A stretch of 46,863 bases of DNA from Calothrix sp. CSU_2_0 (GTDB taxonomy: Bacteria > Cyanobacteriota > Cyanobacteriia > Cyanobacteriales > Nostocaceae), in NCBI GenBank assembly GCA_012034595.1, contig JAAUPE010000045.1, positions 1 through 46,863 on the forward strand, read 5' to 3'. How positions within the stretch are numbered: the stretch's first letter is position 1; every line of letters begins with the position of its first letter. This document shows, in pieces, positions 1-7,764 of this stretch. Under the pieces are notes generated by a model that worked only from the letters and a program-made list of their open reading frames with translations, was not told the DNA's origin and ran no database searches. The translations under genes were made by a program, and so were the position numbers.

Positions 1-620
1 ACATAAGGGAACACCCCTGTAATAAATTATCCAAATCATAAGTATTGTAGGGGCGGGATTACCCCGCCCTTACGGGATGATATGATCGAGTCTGTTTATA
101 ATTGGGGTATTTTATTTTTTGGAAGTCCCTAATGTATCAGCTTGGGGTGGCTGCTTTTATTCTAATCCCTAGCAGCATTTAAAGAGGATTGGGAAGTAAA
201 CCACAACGAGGAAGTTGAGGAAGTTGCAACAAAATTCATTTTTGCCAACTGTTACGACCAAAAAATTGCGGGGGATATACTACAACGCAGAAGTAGTAGT
301 GGTAGGTTGGGTGGAGACGTACGAAATGTATAAAAGTTTAACGAATAATCTTTTTTGCGTCGTAACCTAACGTTTAGATATTTCGGATAATTTAAAAGTA
401 TAAATGTTGGGTTTCGCACTCGCTGACACCCAACCTACAACTGAGGCAGGTAAATTAAATATTTTAATTGAGCCGGACAAGTCTTCGATTTTTCAACCTA
501 CCAAAGTATCCGGCTCGGTTTTATATTCGGATAGAGGAGAACTCTATCACCGGGAAAGGTCTGGACTCCCTTGTGTACGCTCGATAAATTCCCATTTACC
601 AATTCTGACTTTTGGGAGCG
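1..620. other. Gene-free left edge, downstream flank of the DGR template repeat
   Basis: I see no convincing gene here. A GC-rich hairpin lies at 51-69 (GGGCGGG/CCCGCCC). An 8-bp inverted repeat (GAGCCGGA at 470-477, TCCGGCTC at 509-516) lies about 105 bases past the TR end in minus-strand terms. In studied DGRs the RNA just downstream of the TR folds and is needed for cDNA synthesis, so 470-620 is a candidate for that spacer; this is inference. On the minus strand an ATG at 39-37 opens a frame that stays open to the edge, but 13 codons identify nothing. A DGR reverse transcriptase would be expected to the left of base 1. Confidence 0.5.
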
Positions 621-746
621 CTCAGGCAACAACCACAACCACACGAAAACCAACATTGTTGTTTCGATTCGCGCGCGTATTATAGTTGCGATTGGCACTA
701 CGACAGTTTTCTGGTTTGTTGTACCAAGAACCACCACGCAGCATCT
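621..746 (-). repeat. DGR template repeat (TR)
   Basis: This 126-bp copy aligns without gaps to 933-1058 at a constant offset of 312. Read on the minus strand, 15 of the 16 differences fall on adenines of this copy, and its only other difference is a C/G three bases before the aligned end. That adenine-only pattern is the hallmark of a DGR template. The copy is rich in AAC/AAT codons (peptide motif [17 protein letters not shown]), which can mutate at A to many residues without producing stop codons. It has no start or kinase part of its own, so it is a template and not a gene. It lies 186 bp downstream of the VR, in the usual order VR-TR. The reverse transcriptase and Avd genes are not visible. 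Confidence 0.93.
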
Positions 747-843
747 AAAGTTGCCAATCCCGTCTACTAGATTCTCACCGAAATGAGACAGCTAGCTAGA
801 TATATCTTATCAGTTGAGTGACGCATTTTTGAAAAAAATTTTA

Positions 844-858
844 TCCGCCAGAGGCGGA
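844..858 (-). terminator. Hairpin with T-run after the DGR target gene
   Basis: TCCGCC-AGA-GGCGGA is a perfect 6-bp stem. In the minus direction it is followed by TAAAATTTTTTTC, which is the form of an intrinsic terminator for the kinase gene. It lies about 75 bases past the VR. Hairpins downstream of the VR also promote homing in some studied DGRs, so it could serve both purposes. A purine-rich tract (858-931) fills the gap between hairpin and gene. Confidence 0.5.
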
Positions 859-932
859 AAAAGAGGAGAAGAAGGGTAAAGAGGAAGAAGTGCAAAGGGC
901 AAAAGGGCAAGAGAGCAAAGGGAAAGGGAGTC

Positions 933-1058
933 CTCACGCAACAACCACAACCACACGAAAACCAACATAGTCGTTACGATACGCGCGCGTACCATAGAAG
1001 CGAAAGGCACTACGACAGTTTCCTGGAACGTAGTACCAAGAACCACCACGCAGCATCT
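933..1058 (-). repeat. DGR variable repeat (VR)
   Basis: This is the diversified partner of the TR at 621-746, forming the last 40 codons of the kinase-FGE gene. Relative to the TR it has 10 A-to-T and 5 A-to-G changes in the coding strand, no changes at other bases within the core, and one C-to-G near the 3' end, where the initiation-of-mutagenic-homing (IMH) site should lie. Nine amino acids change, eight of them from Asn, Lys or Glu to Tyr, Phe, Val or Gly; one change (CGA to CGT) is silent. No stop codon was created. The flanking GC-rich blocks (LRGGSW, NCRSA, GFRVV) are unchanged. The T-to-A reading on the plus strand is the same events seen from the other strand. Confidence 0.93.
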
Positions 1059-2552
1059 GATTATCATTATTGTTATCAATCCACGCACTACCATCTCTAG
1101 GTGCATCATTATAATTGTTATGCCAGGAATCTTGGCACCATTCCCACACATTCCCATGCATATCGTATAAACCAAAGGCATTGGCTGGAAAACTGCCTAC
1201 AGGGGTTGTTTCCTCGCGGAATTCACCCTTTGCTAACTCTGTCGTAATAGTTTCACCAAAATAGAAGGGTGTAGTGGTTCCTGCACGACAAGCATATTCC
1301 CATTCAGCTTCGCTGGGTAATCTGTAGGTGCGTCCTGTCTTCTGACTGATTTTTTGACAAAATTCTACAGCATCATCCCAACTTACTTGCTCAACAGGTC
1401 GTTTCTCACCTTTGAAATGAGAGGGATTACCACCTATAACAGCTTGATACTGCGCTTGGGTAACTGGATATTTCCCCATGAAGAAACCAGGAACTGTAAC
1501 TTGATGCGGTGGTTTTCACCGTCGTAATCTAAAGAACCCATCATAAAAGTTCCCCCTGGTATCTGTACCATTTCCAAGGTGACACCATTTCCCAAGTCTT
1601 CAACAAGGTATTTCGCGTCACATTTACGACGGTTAGTAATTTTCCCCGTTGCATCCACCTTGACAACTTCAAATTGCCAGGTTTTTAGAAAGGGATTCAA
1701 ACTCGTCTCTCTTTGATAGGGAGAAGGATTGGGGGTGAGGTAATCCAACCATTGTTGTATAGTTTGGATACGCTCTTTTGCCTCCAATGCCATCCCTGTT
1801 AAAATCGCATCACAACAGGATTGACTCAAACTCGAAACAAGTTGCTGTGGTGAAATTAATGGCTCATCATCGTGCTTGCGGTCAAAAGACTTCGCTGGCA
1901 TTTCTCCCGTGACAGCATAATACAACGACGCAGCCAAACAATAAACATCAACCGTGGGATGACGCACACCTTTGCGAATTAATTCATAGGGTGCAAAAGC
2001 TCTATTTCCAAAGGACATGGACAATGTGCTAGGTGGTGACATATCCGCAGCAATTCCAAAGTCGATTAAAACAGCTTTACCAGTTCCCGACTCGGAGTTA
2101 ATCATTATATTGAGCGGGGTAACATCCAGGTGTAAAAGGTTTCTGCGATGCACTTCTACCAAAGCTAAACCAATTTGATGGATGTATTTAACTGCTATGG
2201 TTTCTGATAACTTCCCCTGTTGTCGCACCAAATCCCACAAACTCATTCCCGGTATATATTGCATCACTAAACAGTGACGTTTATCGTCTTCAAATAAATC
2301 GATTACCTGGACAATATGGGGGTGAGACTCAGTACATATATGGGCTAACATCCGTCCTTCTTTTTTGAAGCGTTCTACATACTTAGGATACTCTGGGTCA
2401 TTTTGAACGTAAATATTCGGTGTTTTGATGACAACGAGACGGTTGAGGTTAGTATGGGTTGCGAGGTAGGTAACGGCAAAACCACCACCACCTAAGTGTC
2501 TTTCGATTCTGTATTTACCGTTGTGGATTAGTTGTCCTTGATTCCAGAACAT
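934..2552 (-). pseudogene. Ser/Thr kinase-FGE/C-type-lectin-fold fusion, DGR target, frameshifted
   Basis: The N-terminal Hanks-type kinase domain (about residues 14-275) shows the glycine loop (LGGGGFAVTYLA, 20-31), Lys43, Glu65, the catalytic loop HLDVTPLN with Asp143 and Asn148, and DFG at 164-166. The usual Arg of HRD is Leu and the catalytic-loop Lys is Thr. From about residue 326 an FGE-sulfatase (SUMF1-like) domain begins (MVQIPGGTFMMGS) and continues in another frame as [42 protein letters not shown] and LRGGSW. The frames join near 1500-1503 if one base is restored ([16 protein letters not shown]). In this fold the C-terminal segment makes the ligand-binding face, and here it is the VR. 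Both halves are well conserved, so a sequencing error is as likely as a true break. Probably an intracellular or membrane-proximal signalling protein; I see no signal peptide or membrane segment. The start ATG at 2552 precedes a normal kinase N-terminus. Confidence 0.88.
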
Positions 2553-2655
2553 ATACTGAGTTTTTTAGTTAGTTTTTCATATATTCTCGATTTTTACATT
2601 ATTTTCCTCAAAGTGACGGGTATATCAACGTAGTTATGATTATATTTAACCTGTA

Positions 2656-2878
2656 AGAGTACTCCAAGTAAAAAAGTGCCCAATTGTCATTGCGTAGCTC
2701 GCTTCTCCGTTTCGGAGTATGGAGCGTTCGCTCTTAGCGTTCCCGTAGGGTAGCGGAATGAAGCAACCGCAAGATATTGAGATTGCTTCGCTACACTCCG
2801 TTTCGTAAGCGCGATCGCGCACGCTAAGAGCGAACGCAATGACAGGTTTTTGGATCATTTATTTCTTGGAATACTCTA
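2656..2878. repeat. MITE-like palindromic repeat element
   Basis: An outer inverted repeat (agagtactccaag at 2656-2668, cttggaatactct at 2866-2878, 12 of 13 matching) encloses an inner one (TGTCATTGCG 2685-2694, CGCAATGACA 2835-2844). The centre is a patchwork of short palindromic words and HIP1-type octamers. It has no coding content beyond chance frames. This looks like a non-autonomous interspersed repeat of the kind scattered in filamentous cyanobacteria. Confidence 0.55.
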
Positions 2879-3058
2879 ATGATAAAATCCTTCTAGTAAC
2901 GAATGATGGTTTAGGGTGGTCTAGGGTGTGTCAAAGCTTCCGACAGCAGATGTAGATAATAATGGTGCGTTACGCTGTCGCTAACACACCCTACAATTGA
3001 ATTTAATTTCTACTTTATCAATACAAATTGTCTCTAATGGTCGGTGGAGATATGTAGC

Positions 3059-3283
3059 ATGAGCAAACCTGATTTTAAAGGTATGAACCGTAAAGAATTA
3101 CATGCTTATGTGCTGACACATCGGGAAGATAAGGAAGCTTTTCATGAGTATGTTGATAAATTACACGCAGAAGCTACTTGGATCGAAATGCCTCCTGTCG
3201 AATTACCGGAAGATTTGGACAATTACCTAGAATTTATCGAACGTGTGAGCAAAACGCGATCGCAGCAGCAGGATAATACTTAA
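3059..3283 (+). CDS. Small conserved protein, DUF6887-like
   Basis: A 74-aa acidic protein beginning MSKPDFKGMNRKELHAYVL, followed by a helix-rich stretch (HREDKEAFHEYVDKLH) and an acidic tail. The pattern DFxxMxxKELxAYVLxHREDxEAF is, from memory, that of the small cyanobacterial DUF6887 family, which is often paired with another small protein; I see no partner here. Function unknown. I chose the ATG at 3059 because GGAGA sits eight bases upstream; a GTG at 3044 would add five residues. The gene ends inside the left arm of the palindromic element that follows. Confidence 0.75.
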   Translation: MSKPDFKGMNRKELHAYVLTHREDKEAFHEYVDKLHAEATWIEMPPVELPEDLDNYLEFIERVSKTRSQQQDNT

Positions 3284-3380
3284 AGACCTCTCCCAGACTT
3301 GAATTGCATTCAAGTCTGTCCCTCCCCTCGTAGGGGAGGGCACAGGTTTGAGCATTAGCGAAAACCAGGGAGAGGTCTTT
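3282..3380. repeat. Cloverleaf-like palindromic element between convergent genes
   Basis: Three nested or adjacent perfect stems: AAAGACCTCTCCC (3282-3294) pairs with 3368-3380; AGACTTGAA pairs with TTCAAGTCT (3295-3317); CCCTCCCCT pairs with AGGGGAGGG (3320-3340). The outer arms touch the stop codons of both flanking convergent genes. It may serve as a two-way terminator, but its layout is that of a mobile small palindrome. Confidence 0.65.
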
Positions 3381-4395
3381 ATTTCGGAGTATCTTTTGTT
3401 GTAGAATTTGTTGGTGTGGGAGATGCATCGGGAAATAAATCTTTCCATAAGTCTCTACCATCTTTAACCCCGGATATTAAAGCCGCAAATATTGTTAATG
3501 TTGATAGAATCCCTATAATTCTCGCCCAAAGGGGAATTTTTTGGATTCGAGAAATCGAAAATTTACGCTTTAATCCCAACTTATTCAACCATTCTTGTAC
3601 TGTTTGGGGACGCTTTTCTCCTTCCAATTCCATCCCGTGGATAATCGCATGGTTAACGCGATCGCTAATATCAGGATTATGCTCTTTTGGTGGCTTTAAG
3701 CCAATATTATTGTCTTTGCGATCGCAACTACTAACGGGTTTTTCTCCTGTTAACAACATATACAAAGTTGCTGCCAAGGAATACACGTCTGTCCAAGCAC
3801 CTCGCTGTTGTTGACTTCTGGCTGTATTGAAGTACAATTCAATCGCAGTAAACCCATCTACCCGATTTCCGCGACTGGTGAGGGGACTATCAAAACCCCG
3901 TGCTAAGTCAAAGTCGATTAAAACAACTTGGTAAGTACCTTTTCGCAACATAATATTTTCGGGTTTGATGTCACGGTGCAAAAATCCCTGTTTGTGGACT
4001 TCAATTAGCGCTTGTCCAATTTGCTGAATGTAACCTAAAGCTTCTGGTTCCGGGATTTGACGACGGGATGCGAGAATATTTCCTAAGTTATCTCCATCGA
4101 TATATTCCATCACCATACAATCTAATTGCTGGTGTTTAAAGTTTTCAATCACCCTGACAATATTCGGATGTTTGCATAATGCTAGTTTGCGCGACTCATC
4201 AGCAAAGCCTGATTCTAGGTAATTGCGATCGCGATCGCCAAGTTGATTAAGTATATCTGGATTTAAGGTTTTAATTACGACTTTTTTCCCGTTGCTATCT
4301 ACCGCTAGGTAAGTAATCGCAACTCTTCCCCTTCCAAGTTCTTTTGTTATTTCATACTTATTATTGTGTAGCTTCTGTCCAATTACCCAAGCCAT
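3379..4395 (-). CDS. Ser/Thr protein kinase with C-terminal membrane segment
   Basis: Hanks-type kinase. Visible motifs are a glycine loop (LGRGRVAITYLA), the ATP Lys in VVIKTL, a complete HRDIKPEN catalytic loop, DFD in place of DFG (VLIDFDLARG), and the lower-lobe motif WTDVYSLAATLYMLLTGEKP. A hydrophobic segment near the end (IIGILSTLTIFAALISGV) should anchor it in the membrane, followed by a short Pro/Thr-rich tail. The likely start is the ATG at 4395 (MAWVIGQKLHNNKYEI). The open frame runs up to 4500, but that extension overlaps the KTSC gene and does not resemble kinase sequence. It is the second of three kinases in 7 kb. Substrate unknown. Confidence 0.85.
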   Translation of the reverse strand: MAWVIGQKLHNNKYEITKELGRGRVAITYLAVDSNGKKVVIKTLNPDILNQLGDRDRNYLESGFADESRKLALCKHPNIVRVIENFKHQQLDCMVMEYIDGDNLGNILASRRQIPEPEALGYIQQIGQALIEVHKQGFLHRDIKPENIMLRKGTYQVVLIDFDLARGFDSPLTSRGNRVDGFTAIELYFNTARSQQQRGAWTDVYSLAATLYMLLTGEKPVSSCDRKDNNIGLKPPKEHNPDISDRVNHAIIHGMELEGEKRPQTVQEWLNKLGLKRKFSISRIQKIPLWARIIGILSTLTIFAALISGVKDGRDLWKDLFPDASPTPTNSTTKDTPK

Positions 4396-4456
4396 ATGGT
4401 ACTTTTTAAAAGTATAATTTTCAGTTAAATTTAAATATAATCGTCCACAATCAAGT

Positions 4457-4681
4457 TTATTTACTGCGTTTACGAATTTTTCGGTATTGATAGCAGTCAA
4501 TTACAGCATCTCGCATGTAACTTCCTTTCGACTCTGCAACTAATAATTGCTCGTATATTTCCTGAGGAACTTGAAAATACTTGTAAGTTTTGCCATTACT
4601 AAAGACGACTTCAAGGGTTTTCAAGCCTTCATCATAACCTACAGCCTGAACCATGCTGGACTCTACTTGCTGTAGTTCCAT
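4457..4681 (-). CDS. KTSC-domain protein
   Basis: A 74-aa protein that is almost entirely one KTSC domain (PF13619): VESSMVQAVGYDEGLKTLEV, FSNGKTYKYFQVP, then a conserved ...AESKGSYMRDAVI... The name comes from residues conserved in the family. KTSC domains occur alone or fused to lysyl-tRNA synthetase or other proteins, and their role is unclear. Here the domain stands alone, upstream of and co-directional with the kinase at 3379-4395, so the two may share a transcript. The basic tail (YRKIRKRSK) is unusual. Confidence 0.8.
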   Translation of the reverse strand: MELQQVESSMVQAVGYDEGLKTLEVVFSNGKTYKYFQVPQEIYEQLLVAESKGSYMRDAVIDCYQYRKIRKRSK

Positions 4682-4928
4682 AATATCCCTGAGTAATTGG
4701 ACAAGTACCAGAAATTCTAGCGCTACAAAGTATTAGAGTTGACGCTGCGACACAAATCTGTACATGAAATTCAACATGCTTTTTGGTGGTGGGAAAATCC
4801 GGTTTCTCGGTTTGTTATGTTGATTGGAGATTTTCCCTAGAGAGAAACCCAATTTTCAGAGACTTTACGCTTTATGCGATAAGCAGAGCTTAATCCTAAA
4901 AGCATATCCCAACCCCAAACTTCTAAAA

Positions 4929-5414
4929 CTACTCCGGTAACTTAGCAAACAACCTCTCAACCAAATCCTTTGCCTTATTATCTAAGCGATTCCAATCCAC
5001 ATCACCCCGTCCATCGATTAAACTAGTATCAACAGCAACTGCTTCATACCCCGATACGTAATCTCGAAAACAAACCTCATAGCATAACTCCCACAAATCA
5101 ATGTTTACCTGCTGCTCTTGACGCTGTAAACACAGATGATATCCTGGATGGGGCATTGGTAGTTTTGCTAAGGTTCGCCGAATTTCATCTGCTTGCTCCA
5201 GTGTCGCAGTTTCCAGTTCCTCCACTAACCTTGTCACTGTTGCTTTGGTTTCGTCAGTTGTGCCAGGAGACCAAATTAACACGTCTTGGTAAGTTCCTTT
5301 CCAGGGTGATACGTCAAGCTGTTTGCGGATATTATCGATGACGCGGATAAATGCTGGTTGCATCAACATTTCTGCTTGATGCCATAGGTTCGAGTCAGTT
5401 ATTTTCGGTGGCAT
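4929..5414 (-). CDS. Conserved hypothetical protein, 161 aa
   Basis: I do not recognise the family. It is a soluble, mixed-charge protein starting MPPKITDSNLWHQAEMLMQP, with helix-prone segments (TVTRLVEELETATLEQADEI) and an Asp-rich C-terminus ending in VERLFAKLPE. No signal peptide, membrane segment or catalytic motif stands out. It lies divergent to the SH3-kinase gene with about 170 bp between starts, so the two may share a control region. The composition looks like ordinary chromosomal coding sequence. Confidence 0.65.
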   Translation of the reverse strand: MPPKITDSNLWHQAEMLMQPAFIRVIDNIRKQLDVSPWKGTYQDVLIWSPGTTDETKATVTRLVEELETATLEQADEIRRTLAKLPMPHPGYHLCLQRQEQQVNIDLWELCYEVCFRDYVSGYEAVAVDTSLIDGRGDVDWNRLDNKAKDLVERLFAKLPE

Positions 5415-5586
5415 GGGTACTTCTATGTTAATTTTGAAAGAAATTTACAAAAAATTACAAAGTATATTGATAAAAGACTGAGTTTTCGCCCAAATCTTTT
5501 ATCAAAATAGCGGATTTTGCTGTGGAAAATCTGGAGATATTTATTACCACCTACTCGAATTGGGTGTTAACATGCTTGGAGGATAT

Positions 5587-7677
5587 ATGATTGGCAAGCT
5601 ACTAGACTATCGTTATAAAGTTATCAGAGTTCTTGCCACGGGCGGTTTTGGTCAAACCTACATCGCGGAGGATACCAAACGTCCGGGCAATCCCATTTGC
5701 GTTGTCAAGCATCTCAAACCTGCTAGTAGCGATTCTAAGATATTTGATACTGCCAAGCGATTATTTCAAAGCGAAGCAGAAACCCTGGAATGTTTGGGTA
5801 ATCATGACCAAATACCCAGACTTTTAGCTTATTTTGACGATAGTCTAGAATTTTATTTAGTACAAGAATTTATTGAAGGGCATACATTAAGCGAAGAACT
5901 GGTTTCTGGTGAAACTTGGACGGAACCGCAAGTTATTCAACTTTTAGATGAAATTCTTAATATTCTCGAATTTGTCCATCAGCAAGGGGTGATTCACCGA
6001 GATATTAAGCCAGATAATATTATTCGTCGTCACAGCGATCGCAAACTAGTTTTAGTCGATTTTGGAGCGGTGAAACAACTGCGTGCTGGGTCATATCCAG
6101 GTATCTATCCAGGTGTCTATCCAGGTATTTATCCAGGTACACGTAATGCACCCCCTCACCAATCGGCGACAGTCGCAATTGGCACCCCAGGATATATGCC
6201 TACGGAGCAAGGGCAGGGTAAACCGCGTCCGAATAGTGACATATATGCATTAGGAATCATTGCTATTCAGGCTTTGACTGGAATTGCGCCAATGGATTTG
6301 CAAGAAGACCATAATACAGGTGAAATTCTGTGGCAGCATTTAGCACCAGTGAATCAGCAATTAGCAACCGTATTAAACAAAATGGTGCGGTATCACTTTA
6401 AAGATAGATACCAGAATGCGACAGAAGCACTACGAGCATTGCGGACATTTATGCCTGCACAGATGTCTTCGGTGCAGGAGTATCCCAAAGTTTCCAGTAG
6501 CGCGATTGCACGAGTTTCATCTCCCCAGTCGCGGCAGAAAACGATCGCAGTCGCACCAGGAAACCCAGAACACCAAGCTGTTGTTGCCAGCGCAAAACCT
6601 GTACGTCGGGGTGCAACTGGTCCCGATTTGCTGCAAATATTGATTTTGATGTTACTTGCGGGAGGTGCTGCTTATTTTGCTCCTGGGGTTGTTAAGAATG
6701 TCCAAGGTGTTGCCGCAAATTGGACGAAGGGTAATAGTTTGGCAGCACAAACCTGTATGGCTGTGACTAGCGACACGGCAAATATTCGTTCGGAACCGAC
6801 TGCGATTTCGACCGAGACGATTTTACAAACTGCTAGCGAGAAAACAGGGTTTGAGGTGACGGGAACGCGGACAAAGAAGGGCTGGATACAAGTTCGATTA
6901 GATACTGGTAAGGTGGCATGGGTTCACTCGGATGTGGTGGGTAATAATCAAGAGTGGATAACTTGCCTGCGCGATAAAGGTATGGCAATGCGAACAATAA
7001 ATGATAGTAGTGTTATTGCTAACCGTCCTACACCGAAGCCAAAACCAAAGAGCAAAAATCCAATTGATTTTTTCACTTTTCCTGGTAATAACAGTGAAAA
7101 TACTGAGGAAGGAAAAACTAGTAAGGTTCAACCCATACCAATTACTTCTGAAAAACCGAATACGGGCAATTCTCCAGCCGAAAATAGCCAAGTAGTTGAA
7201 AAAGCAAGGGAAAAGTATGAGTCTGGTGACTTGCAAGGTGCTTTAGATTTATTAAAATCTGTGCCTGCGAGTATTGAGGAAACTGGTAAAATGGTTTCCC
7301 AGTGGCAGCAGGATTGGTCTAAGGCTGAGGCTTTATTTAAAGATATTGATGAAGCTGTTGCTCAGGGGAATTGGGATAAGGTACAGTCTTATCGAAACAA
7401 TCCTGACAAGTTACCAAATATTAAATATTGGCAAGATAAAATTAATCCTCTGGTTCAACAGGCTGCTGATAATATATCTAAACAAGCGGAAAATTTAACT
7501 AAGCAGCAAGTTCCCCAAACTGGTAAATCTCAGGTAGATCGATCTCAAAACATTGAGAAAAAGAAAAATCCCAAGCAAGCGGATAAGCAGGATAATTTTT
7601 TTAATCCCGACAGTTTATTTAATTTTGGTAATTCGGAAGCAACCGAAAGTCCCAAGCAAGAAGAGAATGGGCAGTAG
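5587..7677 (+). CDS. Ser/Thr protein kinase with membrane segment and SH3-like domain
   Basis: The kinase domain (about residues 5-285) has the glycine loop ATGGFGQTY, the Lys in CVVKHL, HRDIKPDN, DFG (VLVDFGAVKQL) and GTPGYMPTEQ in the activation segment. Next come a low-complexity linker, one hydrophobic segment (LLQILILMLLAGGAAYF) and a bacterial SH3-like domain (about DTANIRSEPT to WVHSDVV). The tail is disordered (KPKPKSKNP) with a helical stretch resembling a degenerate TPR (ESGDLQGALDLL). The predicted layout is a cytoplasmic kinase with the SH3 part outside, as in other cyanobacterial kinases that may sense the cell wall. The start at 5587 has GGAGG four bases upstream; the frame is open to 5560. 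A tandem repeat lies in the activation segment (separate entry). Confidence 0.88.
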   Translation: MIGKLLDYRYKVIRVLATGGFGQTYIAEDTKRPGNPICVVKHLKPASSDSKIFDTAKRLFQSEAETLECLGNHDQIPRLLAYFDDSLEFYLVQEFIEGHTLSEELVSGETWTEPQVIQLLDEILNILEFVHQQGVIHRDIKPDNIIRRHSDRKLVLVDFGAVKQLRAGSYPGIYPGVYPGIYPGTRNAPPHQSATVAIGTPGYMPTEQGQGKPRPNSDIYALGIIAIQALTGIAPMDLQEDHNTGEILWQHLAPVNQQLATVLNKMVRYHFKDRYQNATEALRALRTFMPAQMSSVQEYPKVSSSAIARVSSPQSRQKTIAVAPGNPEHQAVVASAKPVRRGATGPDLLQILILMLLAGGAAYFAPGVVKNVQGVAANWTKGNSLAAQTCMAVTSDTANIRSEPTAISTETILQTASEKTGFEVTGTRTKKGWIQVRLDTGKVAWVHSDVVGNNQEWITCLRDKGMAMRTINDSSVIANRPTPKPKPKSKNPIDFFTFPGNNSENTEEGKTSKVQPIPITSEKPNTGNSPAENSQVVEKAREKYESGDLQGALDLLKSVPASIEETGKMVSQWQQDWSKAEALFKDIDEAVAQGNWDKVQSYRNNPDKLPNIKYWQDKINPLVQQAADNISKQAENLTKQQVPQTGKSQVDRSQNIEKKKNPKQADKQDNFFNPDSLFNFGNSEATESPKQEENGQ
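6094..6141 (+). repeat. 12-bp tandem repeat coding YPG(I/V/T) in kinase activation segment
   Basis: Four in-frame units of TATCCAGGTRTY encode YPGIYPGVYPGIYPGT directly after DFGAVKQLRAGS and before GTPGYMPTEQ. Copy-number change would add or remove four residues without breaking the frame. The kinase signatures on both sides are intact. Confidence 0.9.
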
Positions 7678-7715
7678 GGAGTTAGGAGTTAGGAGTTAAG
7701 AATTAGGAGTTAAAA
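7678..7715. repeat. Short tandem repeat (heptamer type)
   Basis: Directly after the kinase stop codon, units of GTTAGGA / GTTAAGA repeat about five times. This is the STRR type of heptamer array common between genes in filamentous cyanobacteria. No function is implied. Confidence 0.6.
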
Positions 7716-7764
7716 ATATCTTAATTCTTAATGGTTGTTTTCCTTTTCCCCTTTCTCCTTTCCC

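Noticed and set aside
404-786. Open frames on both strands around the template repeat
   Set aside because: They are the TR read in other frames or joined to non-coding flank; the conserved content is explained by the TR/VR match.
2646-2858. 70-codon minus-strand frame
   Set aside because: Lies wholly inside the palindromic repeat element; composition follows the repeat words.
4396-4500. N-terminal extension of the kinase at 3379-4395
   Set aside because: Overlaps the KTSC gene and does not look like kinase sequence; the ATG at 4395 fits the family start.
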